This document shows, one piece after another, positions 9,217-16,075 of a stretch of 64,000 nt of DNA. A model generated the notes under the pieces. It ran no database searches, had not been told where the DNA came from, and saw only the letters and a program-made list of their open reading frames with translations. The DNA lies in the IMG/VR virus record IMGVR_UViG_3300042444_000045, positions 53,769 through 117,768 of that record; one strand, given 5' to 3'. Position 1 is the first letter of the stretch, and the number at the start of each line of letters is the position of its first letter. Made by a program: the position numbers and the translations under genes. Source of the stretch: a virus.

Positions 9217-9218
9217 GA

Positions 9219-9581
9219 CTATTTCTTTTTAATGGCAGTACGTTTTTTAACTGGACTCATTTTTTTAATAGCAGCAATTTTTTTAACCATACCACCTTTT
9301 TTCATTACATTACTTGTAATTTTTTTAGCTGTATCATCAATTTTCTTTTTTGCTTCTTTTTCTTTTTTCTTGGCATCTCTTTTACCGGCACTTAAATATG
9401 TGCCAATAGCTGCACCAGCACCACCTAAAATAGCACCTGCTACTTTAACACTTGGTCCAGAAAATGTACCTGGTGATTTTTTTTGTGGTAAACATGTTCC
9501 GCCAGGTCCACAATAGTATCCATCAGGGCAATCTCCCCCTGTCATACAATTTTGTTTTGATCCAGTTTTCTTAATAGCCAT
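9219..9581 (-). CDS. Small basic protein with Cys-knot-like N-terminus and glycine-rich helix
   Basis: 120 residues. A short cysteine-rich start (CMTGGDCPDGYYCGPGGTC, residues about 12-30) is followed by an Ala/Gly hydrophobic helix (VAGAILGGAGAAIGTYL), then a long lysine-rich tail with KKGGMVKK. The hydrophobic Gly/Ala segment may insert in membrane or pack inside the capsid. Cluster member 8. Function unknown. Confidence 0.75.
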   Translation of the reverse strand: MAIKKTGSKQNCMTGGDCPDGYYCGPGGTCLPQKKSPGTFSGPSVKVAGAILGGAGAAIGTYLSAGKRDAKKKEKEAKKKIDDTAKKITSNVMKKGGMVKKIAAIKKMSPVKKRTAIKKK

Positions 9582-9583
9582 GG

Positions 9584-9904
9584 TTATTTCTTTTTAATAG
9601 TTCCACCCATTTTCTTTTTGTTCATCTTTGCACCAGCAATTCTATCAGCAGCAGTAGGTTTAGGATTCTTATCAATACCTGCTTTAACAGATAACATTCC
9701 AAAAGTAGAACCACCTTTAGCCATTTTTTTCTTAACCATACCACCACGTTTCATTGTATCGATACCCTGGTAATTAGGACCTGTTGGACCTGTTTGAGGA
9801 ATACCATACATCTGACCACCTTGAGCCATCTTCTTTACTTTCTTAACAGCTCCACCGGATTTCATTTTACCGCAACCAGTCTTGCAAGTTTTTAATGTTT
9901 TCAT
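9584..9904 (-). CDS. Small basic KGG-motif protein
   Basis: 106 residues with repeated lysine-Gly-Gly motifs (MKSGGAVKK, KRGGMVKKKMAKGG, KMGGTIKKK) and almost no acidic residues. The repeats match those in the 294-residue protein at 11075-11959. DNA condensation or a scaffold-like role inside the head is plausible. Cluster member 7. Confidence 0.75.
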   Translation of the reverse strand: MKTLKTCKTGCGKMKSGGAVKKVKKMAQGGQMYGIPQTGPTGPNYQGIDTMKRGGMVKKKMAKGGSTFGMLSVKAGIDKNPKPTAADRIAGAKMNKKKMGGTIKKK

Positions 9905-9916
9905 CTTATATAATTT

Positions 9917-10198
9917 TTAACAGTTCCACTTTCTTAAAGACTTATTGATCCTTGAGTTAGGATCATTAGCTGTCTTAGAGCTTGTTAGTTTTTTCTTCAT
10001 ACCAGACATTCTAGCACAAAATGATTTTCTCCTATTAGCATCTTTACTATCTGGAGCAAGCTTTGAGGGTTTAGTTGTTACCGCAGTTTTTAATTTACTA
10101 CCTGGATTAGCTTTTCTATATGATGCAACACCTTTAGCATTAAGACCTCCTGCTGGATTCTTACCTTCTTTTCTTTGCCATGCTGGAGACTTTGCCAT
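9917..10198 (-). CDS. Small basic protein of a family common in aquatic phages
   Basis: 93 residues. The motifs SPAWQRKEGKNPAGGLNAKG, KRRKSF-like RRKSFCARMSGMKKKL and NDPNSRINKSLRKWNC are strongly patterned. I recall this family as recurring in environmental phage genomes (DUF6321-like, from memory, not checked). Positively charged; likely binds nucleic acid. Cluster member 6. Confidence 0.8.
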   Translation of the reverse strand: MAKSPAWQRKEGKNPAGGLNAKGVASYRKANPGSKLKTAVTTKPSKLAPDSKDANRRKSFCARMSGMKKKLTSSKTANDPNSRINKSLRKWNC

Positions 10199-10200
10199 AA

Positions 10201-10383
10201 TTATGCTTTTACACAGTTATTAACTACTTTACCATTTAGTACCTTAGTACCCTTTTTAATATAACCAGGCCAACAATTTTTACTAGAACCACCAAGTTGT
10301 GCTTTTGGAATAGATTTAGGTTTCTTTCCAGCTTTCTTCATTGAGATAGCAATAGCTGCTTGTTGAGCTCTAGTCTTAGCCAT
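10201..10383 (-). CDS. Small basic protein
   Basis: 60 residues. The N-terminal helix (KTRAQQAAIAISMKKAGKKPK) is rich in Lys/Arg/Ala, followed by CWPGYIKKGTKVLNGKVVNNC. It fits tightly between cluster neighbours (2-base gaps). Function unknown; part of the basic cluster. Confidence 0.7.
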   Translation of the reverse strand: MAKTRAQQAAIAISMKKAGKKPKSIPKAQLGGSSKNCWPGYIKKGTKVLNGKVVNNCVKA

Positions 10384-10385
10384 AA

Positions 10386-10610
10386 TTACTTACTGAATGT
10401 TTTAAGAACACTCATTTGTTGTTGAGCAAGTTTCTTAACATCATTCATCATCTTAGTATCCTTACGAATTTCATCTGCTCTTTTAAGAGTACTAAGTGCT
10501 GATTCAATTTCCCACTTTCTCATTTCTGCTTTTGGAGTAGCAACATTAGTCATACTTGTTGATGCTCTCTTTACAGGAGTTTTTTTAGTTGTTGTTTTTT
10601 TAATTGCCAT
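10386..10610 (-). CDS. Small basic helical protein
   Basis: Starting at the ATG at 10610 gives 74 residues (MAIKKTTTKKTPVKR...), which removes the overlap with the preceding gene and matches the MA(I/V)KKT opening of its neighbours. A lysine-threonine head is followed by a long helix (MRKWEIESALSTLKRADEIRKD). A longer reading from 10661 is possible but overlaps the 10612-10878 gene. Function unknown. Confidence 0.7.
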   Translation of the reverse strand: MAIKKTTTKKTPVKRASTSMTNVATPKAEMRKWEIESALSTLKRADEIRKDTKMMNDVKKLAQQQMSVLKTFSK

Positions 10611-10611
10611 C

Positions 10612-10878
10612 TTATCTAAATCTTGATGCCTTCTTTGCAATATTCTTAGGCTGTTTAACAAATTGTTTTCCTTTACTATTACCTGCAGCTTTTGCTTTAT
10701 TAGTAGCTGCTTTTTCTCCTGCAGATAATGCTGACCAAGCTGCCTCGGGCAAGTATCTTTTCTTGCCCTTGGACTTAACTTCTTTGGAAGATCCCTTCTT
10801 TTTATTAGCCGCAGTTCCAGAGGTCATCCACTTTTGTGCACCCCAATCTCTAAGACTTTGTTGAGGATCTTTTGCCAT
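10612..10878 (-). CDS. Small basic DUF5872-like protein
   Basis: 88 residues: LRDWGAQKWMTSG, then KRYLPEAAWSALSAGEKAAT, then GKQFVKQPKNIAKKASRFR. This order of motifs is one I recall from small basic proteins of aquatic phages and some large eukaryotic viruses (DUF5872-like; not verified). A nucleic-acid-binding role is probable from charge. It shares one base with the next upstream gene. Confidence 0.75.
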   Translation of the reverse strand: MAKDPQQSLRDWGAQKWMTSGTAANKKKGSSKEVKSKGKKRYLPEAAWSALSAGEKAATNKAKAAGNSKGKQFVKQPKNIAKKASRFR

Positions 10879-11075
10879 TACTTCTTCGTTTTATAGCCAC
10901 CACCTTTAGCCTTGTATTCCTTGGCCATTAGTTGTGCTTTTCTAGCTGACCACTCTCCAGGATCTCCACCTTTAGTACCGGCTTTAATTCTCTTGAATAT
11001 AGTCTCACGCATACCAGGCTTAGTGTAGACACCAGCCTGGTTTACTTTGCTTTTAGTTGTTTTCTTAACAGCCAT
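10878..11075 (-). CDS. Small basic protein with AGVYTKPGMRE motif
   Basis: 65 residues. The core AGVYTKPGMRETIFKRIKAG followed by GEWSARKAQLMAKEYKAKGGGYK is a recognisable pattern found in viral and algal small proteins linked with the DUF5872 type (from memory). Very basic. It overlaps its neighbours by single bases, consistent with tight co-translation in the basic cluster. Confidence 0.75.
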   Translation of the reverse strand: MAVKKTTKSKVNQAGVYTKPGMRETIFKRIKAGTKGGDPGEWSARKAQLMAKEYKAKGGGYKTKK

Positions 11076-11959
11076 TATTTCTTACGCATTACCATACCAT
11101 ACTTAGCTTTAGGTACAGCAGTCTTAGGAGCAGAACTTGTTCCACCAACTCTACCTCTAGCAACTTTAGATGCGGCAGCTTTAGGATTAACACCAGATTT
11201 AACACCATGTGACCCAGCAGATTTTAATGCAGAAACTTTTGCATTAGAATTTACCATACCACCAGTTTTCATTTTAACCTTTCTTACAGGTTTTAAATTA
11301 TAAACTTCTGTTCCTCCTGTTTCTTTAACTTCTTTTTTACCAGCTTTAGTATAAGGAACATATAGACCAGTATCTGTTCCACGTGCAGCTCCAGATACAT
11401 ACATACCTTTGCCTTTTTCAGCTTTTCTTTCAGCAGCTTTTTTATTCATGGTACGTCCACCATCTTGCATTTTTTTAACCATACCCCCAGTCTTCATAAT
11501 TTTTCTAGATGGTTTCATTTCATTTGAAGAAACCATTCCTGTTTCTTTTGCATCTTTTTTACCAGCTCTAGTAAATGGAACATAGGTACCTTTATTATTC
11601 TCACTACCAGGAGCATCTTTAGTACCCATTTTATAACTAGTAAAGCCTTTACCTTTTGCAGATTTTCTTTCAGCAGCTTTTGCACTAATTGCACGGCCAC
11701 CGTCTTGATATTTTTTAACAGCACCACCTTTTTTCATGCCTGGTCCACCCATACCTGATCTAGCATCTCTAACTGCACTAGCAACTTGAGCTGCACTTGC
11801 TGCAGTTTTAGCTACATTGCCTGTAATGTTAGATACTTTGTCATATGTAGAGGGTTCAGTACCAGCTTCAATTCTTTTAAGTTTAGCTGCTTTTTTAGCA
11901 TTTCTAATATCTGCACCGGTTACTTTACCACCGTCATCATATTTCTTTTTAGTTTTCAT
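11075..11959 (-). CDS. Large basic repeat protein (KGG/QDGGR repeats)
   Basis: 294 residues, the largest of the basic cluster. An internal repeat of about 75 residues occurs at least twice: KKYQDGGRAISAKAAERKSAKGKG and KKMQDGGRTMNKKAAERKAEKGKG, each followed by a YVPFT/YVPYT-RAGKK or TKAGKK segment and MKTGGMVKK. Acidic residues are few, lysine and glycine many. An extended DNA-binding or condensing virion protein is the simplest reading; enzymatic function is unlikely. First gene of the basic cluster after the 338-residue head protein. Confidence 0.75.
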   Translation of the reverse strand: MKTKKKYDDGGKVTGADIRNAKKAAKLKRIEAGTEPSTYDKVSNITGNVAKTAASAAQVASAVRDARSGMGGPGMKKGGAVKKYQDGGRAISAKAAERKSAKGKGFTSYKMGTKDAPGSENNKGTYVPFTRAGKKDAKETGMVSSNEMKPSRKIMKTGGMVKKMQDGGRTMNKKAAERKAEKGKGMYVSGAARGTDTGLYVPYTKAGKKEVKETGGTEVYNLKPVRKVKMKTGGMVNSNAKVSALKSAGSHGVKSGVNPKAAASKVARGRVGGTSSAPKTAVPKAKYGMVMRKK

Positions 11960-11971
11960 TTTATTTTAAGT

Positions 11972-12988
11972 TTAAGAATTCCAAAATTTCTCACAGGCTT
12001 TGTTGAGATCAATTAAAACATCCTCATTAAGTGGGTTCTTCAAGTACTCAATTACATCTGAAACATTTCTTCCTAACATTGAATTAGTTTTAGAATGATA
12101 GATGTAACCATCTGCCTTATTAATAATATACTTAAAAAATATGGAATCTCTTACAATTGATTTGATTTTAAGTGTTTCCATATCCATATTTACAGCTTCA
12201 AGGAAAGACTTAGCTGCTCTTTCTTTGTTGTTCTCAACACCTTCACCATTAATGTACAAGTCCATGTTCTCATACATAACATCATTAGGTGTTGATTTTC
12301 TATATTGTGTACTGTTACCATCTACTACTTTAGCTACATAGAATAGTTTAGTACTGTTTTTGTCAAATAATTTCTGAAGTTCAGAAAGTGCTTTGTTACG
12401 CATTTTCTTGTATTCAGTTCTTGCAATAACTGTCTGCTCTTGTTTGTCTAAGTAAAACTTAGGTGGAACAGCTCTTGATCTTGCATCATCAAAGCTTTTT
12501 GCTACAATAGAAAAACCTCCAGCTTCAATAGCATATAGTTTAATTCTATCATATGGATCTGTAGGATCTAAGAATAAAGGATCATTACCACATGCAATAT
12601 GAATTCTATTCCAGAAATCTTTATTGTCAGGCTTAAGTAACTTTACTTTGTTCCAGAACTGTGGATCATCAATCTCTATAACATTAGCTGCTAACTCTGT
12701 CTCAAGTTCAGCAATAGCTGTTCTAATTTCTTTTACTCTTGCTTCTTTATCATTACCTTTTAGAAGTTTAATCTCTGGTGCAAATTCATTTAGACCAGTA
12801 AGATATCTAATAACTCCGTTTTGCTCTAAGCAAGCAAGTTGTTCAAAATGCTTAACTCCGTCATACAGAGATAAGCCATAATTTTCTAGTCCCATATTAG
12901 AGACTGCATTGTCAAAGAACGGTCTTACAGCAATTGCTGTTTTCTTTACGGTACCATTGCCCGTTTCTACCATTGTGAAATTTTCCAT
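11972..12988 (-). CDS. Head-associated protein of unknown function
   Basis: 338 residues, mixed alpha/beta, no signal peptide. It lies directly after the capsid-gene terminator, with its own AT-rich leader. That leader holds two AACCAACA copies before the ATG at 12988. The N-terminal half includes a charged helix (EARVKEIRTAIAELETELAANV) and the C-terminal half an HSK/NSMLGRNVSDVIEYL segment. Position suggests a capsid accessory or internal protein; no family recognised. Confidence 0.7.
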   Translation of the reverse strand: MENFTMVETGNGTVKKTAIAVRPFFDNAVSNMGLENYGLSLYDGVKHFEQLACLEQNGVIRYLTGLNEFAPEIKLLKGNDKEARVKEIRTAIAELETELAANVIEIDDPQFWNKVKLLKPDNKDFWNRIHIACGNDPLFLDPTDPYDRIKLYAIEAGGFSIVAKSFDDARSRAVPPKFYLDKQEQTVIARTEYKKMRNKALSELQKLFDKNSTKLFYVAKVVDGNSTQYRKSTPNDVMYENMDLYINGEGVENNKERAAKSFLEAVNMDMETLKIKSIVRDSIFFKYIINKADGYIYHSKTNSMLGRNVSDVIEYLKNPLNEDVLIDLNKACEKFWNS

Positions 12989-13026
12989 GTTTTGTTGGTT
13001 TTATTTTTGTGTTGGTTAAATATAAA

Positions 13027-13056
13027 GAAAAAAAGGGAGGAGTTTCCCCCTCCCTC
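13027..13056 (-). terminator. Terminator after the major capsid gene
   Basis: GGGAGG pairs with CCTCCC (13035-13054) and is followed on the minus strand by seven T residues. It lies 17 bases past the capsid stop codon, as expected for a gene needing high, separately bounded expression. Confidence 0.85.
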
Positions 13057-13072
13057 TCCTTTCTAGTTTAGA

Positions 13073-14689
13073 TTAGAATGATCCACCTGTTACAGGGTTT
13101 CTCATAACAATTTTTAAAACTTTAGTTGGGTCTTTAACCCAGATAGCTGGCATTGTTTGGCTCATCATTACACGGTAACCATTGAACTGACCAGAAGACT
13201 GGAAGCCTTGGCTACGTCCCATGTAGTCCATAGTACCATTTTGATACCACCATTTCAATTGGTTATCCCAAGACAATTTCAACAAGAAGATGTTGTCATT
13301 AGTATTGTCAGTGATATCAAAGATAATGAATGAGTAAGAAGATAATGGGAAACCATCAATGATTGGGTTCTCAATATCATTTGTATGAACATTGTCAAAT
13401 GCTGGGTTAAGAACAAACTTAACATTTGCCAAGAATGGGATTACATATGAAGTATATGCAAAACCAAAGTTCAAGTCCATACCTTTACCAGTGATTGCAC
13501 CGATATCAGCAGCCTGGATAAGAAGACCAGAAGAGATAGCCTCTTGTTTGATAGCCTCATTAACCATTCTCATACCACCCATACCAGTTTGTACAACTAG
13601 GCTACGTTTTGGATCTGGACCTTGGAATTCAACTTTACCATTGAAGAAGTTGTAGATCTCAGAACGGAACAAGTCAAGTGTGAAGTTGTTTTTGTTGTAT
13701 ACTCTTTTGAATGAGTTATCCAACTGCTTCCAAAGACCCACAGACAATCTAACATCATCTGGACCATCTTGACGAACTCTACCACCATGTCCCCACATTA
13801 AGTAAGTCTCAATGTCAGTTGCAATTTTGCTCAAGTGAGCTGCTTCCATGTTTGTTAAGAAAGTACGTGACAAGTTACCGTTGTCAAATGCTTTTTTAAC
13901 AGAGTCTTTACCCATTACTTTAACCATGTCTTCCAAAGAAGAAATTGATGGATCCATAGTTTTGTCATATGATCTCCAGATCTCAGTTACAGGAACTGAA
14001 CCATCTGCATTCATTCCACCTTTGATCATCAAGTCAGCACGGCTAGAGATAGAGTAGTGAACGTGAGCTTCTGCACCACCTACGTAGTTGTAGAATTCAC
14101 GGAAACCTGCATTAGTAATGATGTCAGAGAATCTCTCACCATACTCACCACGTGCAGAACCTTTACGGAATACTTTAGTACCGTTAGCTAAATACTTGTC
14201 ATCAAGATATTTATAGTTGTCGTTGTTTACTAACTGAACAGTATAGATGTAACCATCACCTAAAGGAAGAATATCTTCTTGTGTAATGTACATCTCAACA
14301 CCATTGTATTTGTCATAAGTGATGATATCACCATGTCCAAATTCTCTTTTGTTAAGTTTGATACGGAATGTAGTACCATCAACACCTTTGAAGTTGTTGT
14401 CTGGTTCAATATCCTCAACAATGTAAGGAAGGTCAATAGAAACCGGAGTTTGCCATCTGTATTCCCCACGTGCGTTATCTACCATGATAACATTTTTGCC
14501 ACCAAATGAAGACATCTGATAAAGAGGCATTTCAACTTTTTGAGCCATAGCCCATAGATCCACTGGACCAAGGTCCATTGGCTCTGCATCTTTCAGCATA
14601 TTCACCAAGTGGTAAGAATCCACATGGGAACTTGCATTGTAAGCGGTATCCCTGAGGAATATACCATTGTTCATTACTGGAGTTGCCAT
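13073..14689 (-). CDS. Major capsid protein (HK97-type, by position)
   Basis: 538 residues. It follows TerL, portal and the acidic scaffold-like protein in the order used by crAss-like phages, and it is bounded by its own terminator. It has an even alpha/beta composition and long, well-ordered segments (DAEPMDLGPVDLWAMAQKVE, GGMRMVNEAIKQEAISSG). The C-terminal KIVMRNPVTGGSF is a typical capsid ending. C-ending codons are frequent (AAC, TTC, ATC), which fits strong expression. No cleaved prodomain is obvious. The HK97 fold is inferred from context, not shown by sequence motifs. Confidence 0.8.
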   Translation of the reverse strand: MATPVMNNGIFLRDTAYNASSHVDSYHLVNMLKDAEPMDLGPVDLWAMAQKVEMPLYQMSSFGGKNVIMVDNARGEYRWQTPVSIDLPYIVEDIEPDNNFKGVDGTTFRIKLNKREFGHGDIITYDKYNGVEMYITQEDILPLGDGYIYTVQLVNNDNYKYLDDKYLANGTKVFRKGSARGEYGERFSDIITNAGFREFYNYVGGAEAHVHYSISSRADLMIKGGMNADGSVPVTEIWRSYDKTMDPSISSLEDMVKVMGKDSVKKAFDNGNLSRTFLTNMEAAHLSKIATDIETYLMWGHGGRVRQDGPDDVRLSVGLWKQLDNSFKRVYNKNNFTLDLFRSEIYNFFNGKVEFQGPDPKRSLVVQTGMGGMRMVNEAIKQEAISSGLLIQAADIGAITGKGMDLNFGFAYTSYVIPFLANVKFVLNPAFDNVHTNDIENPIIDGFPLSSYSFIIFDITDNTNDNIFLLKLSWDNQLKWWYQNGTMDYMGRSQGFQSSGQFNGYRVMMSQTMPAIWVKDPTKVLKIVMRNPVTGGSF

Positions 14690-14717
14690 TGTATATATTA
14701 ATTTAAATTGTTACTAA

Positions 14718-15980
14718 TTAAAATCTCTTGAACAAATTATTTGGTCTTGAGAGTGTTCTTTGCGGTTTATTACCCGCTCTTCTTGGTTCATCAGACTCTT
14801 GTATTGAAGAAGAAGTAATTTTTCTTGCCTCTTCTGTTTTAAGTTGTCTAACTGTTTTCTCTACAGCAGCCTTAGAACCTTGTTCTTTAATCTTGCCTTT
14901 GTATCCTTCTGGATCAGAAAGTAACCAAAGAGCTTCTGAAATAAGATCATGTCTTGGTTCTACAAACTGATACTTTTCTAAAAGATGTCCTAATAAGTTA
15001 GTTTGTCTTCCAGAGATAGATGGATAACTTGGTTGTACTAATCCTGAGTATAACATACTCTGGGTTTTCTTATCAAGTTTAATTCCATTTAAGTCACCTG
15101 CAACAAGTGTGTTATACACATTCTCTGTGTATACTCTTGCTTGTTGAGCTTGTTGTTCTTTTTTGTGCTCTTGTTCTGCAAGTTTTCTAGCTACTACTTC
15201 TTCTTGCATTCTGTCTAACTGTGGTTTAAACTGTTGAGCTTTTGCTTCTAGTTTACCCATATCGGCCCAGTCATTGATTTCAGCTTCAATCTCTTCTGGA
15301 GAGCCAAATCTTTTAGCATATAAGTATTGTCTTGCAATCTCTGCTTGATCATACTCATTACTTGGATCTAGATCAATTACTTCTTCTACCTCTGCAAGAG
15401 TTCTAAAGAGAGCTTTTAAATCTGTACCACCATCAGCTACATATTTAGCTGCTACTTGAAGTTCTTCAGGAAGAGATTGAAAGAACTCTCTTGGAGTATC
15501 TTGTCTGATCTTATTCTCTCTTTCTTGGAAGTTAGCTTCAAATAATTCTCTGAAGTCTTTAGTAGTATATTCCTCTAATGGTTTGTCATCATCAAAGGGA
15601 ATAAGTGTACCTTCTTCAATCATCTTTAGGGCTAGCTCAGAAAGACCGGACTTATCTACTTTAGGTCTTCCTTTGTTACCAGTTTCTTCTTCTTGACTAA
15701 TCATGTCATCAAGTTGAGCTATTGCTTCATCAACTTGCTTTGCTGATACTGGTGCTGCTGGATCAGGATTATCATCTTTCTTGTCAAGGAACGTGGTGTC
15801 TAAATCCTGTGTTTTTGAGAACACAGACTTTGGACTGTCATTTGAACTATCAGTATCTGAGGGTAACATTACATTCTCTGCCCCAGGCATTCCAAATAGT
15901 TCATCAATGTTTACATCTACCTGACCTACCGTTGTAGAGTCTTGTACCTGATCTTCAGGCTTTTTGTTGGTTTCTTCCAT
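14718..15980 (-). CDS. Scaffold-like/head assembly protein
   Basis: 420 residues, strongly acidic and helical, low-complexity N-terminus (residues 1-130 rich in Asp/Glu/Ser/Pro). A coiled-coil stretch around 235-280 (AKAQQFKPQLDRMQEEVVARKLAEQEHKKEQ) and a basic C-terminus (RRAGNKPQRTLSRPNNLFKRF) follow. This profile and its place between portal and capsid genes match a capsid scaffold. The leader has a TTTTGTATATT box and AAAACCAACA. Confidence 0.75.
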   Translation of the reverse strand: MEETNKKPEDQVQDSTTVGQVDVNIDELFGMPGAENVMLPSDTDSSNDSPKSVFSKTQDLDTTFLDKKDDNPDPAAPVSAKQVDEAIAQLDDMISQEEETGNKGRPKVDKSGLSELALKMIEEGTLIPFDDDKPLEEYTTKDFRELFEANFQERENKIRQDTPREFFQSLPEELQVAAKYVADGGTDLKALFRTLAEVEEVIDLDPSNEYDQAEIARQYLYAKRFGSPEEIEAEINDWADMGKLEAKAQQFKPQLDRMQEEVVARKLAEQEHKKEQQAQQARVYTENVYNTLVAGDLNGIKLDKKTQSMLYSGLVQPSYPSISGRQTNLLGHLLEKYQFVEPRHDLISEALWLLSDPEGYKGKIKEQGSKAAVEKTVRQLKTEEARKITSSSIQESDEPRRAGNKPQRTLSRPNNLFKRF

Positions 15981-16002
15981 TACTGTTGGTTTTGGTTATA
16001 AT

Positions 16003-16015
16003 TTAATATACAAAA
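16003..16015 (-). promoter_or_regulatory. Late promoter-like box upstream of the scaffold gene
   Basis: The minus strand reads ATTTTGTATATTA, ending about 23 bases before the ATG at 15980. It stands between portal and scaffold genes, allowing a separate head-protein transcript. Confidence 0.4.
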
Positions 16016-16075
16016 TAAACTTCAAATATTTAAAATAGGAATGATAATTTTTTGGACTATATAGCTAGCCATTAT

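Noticed and set aside
9232-10864. Plus-strand frames opposite the basic cluster
   Set aside because: These are antisense images of lysine-rich codons (runs of Phe/Leu), without start context or neighbours on that strand.
14279-14509. Plus-strand frame opposite the capsid gene
   Set aside because: Antisense to a strongly supported gene and lacking any motif or operon context.
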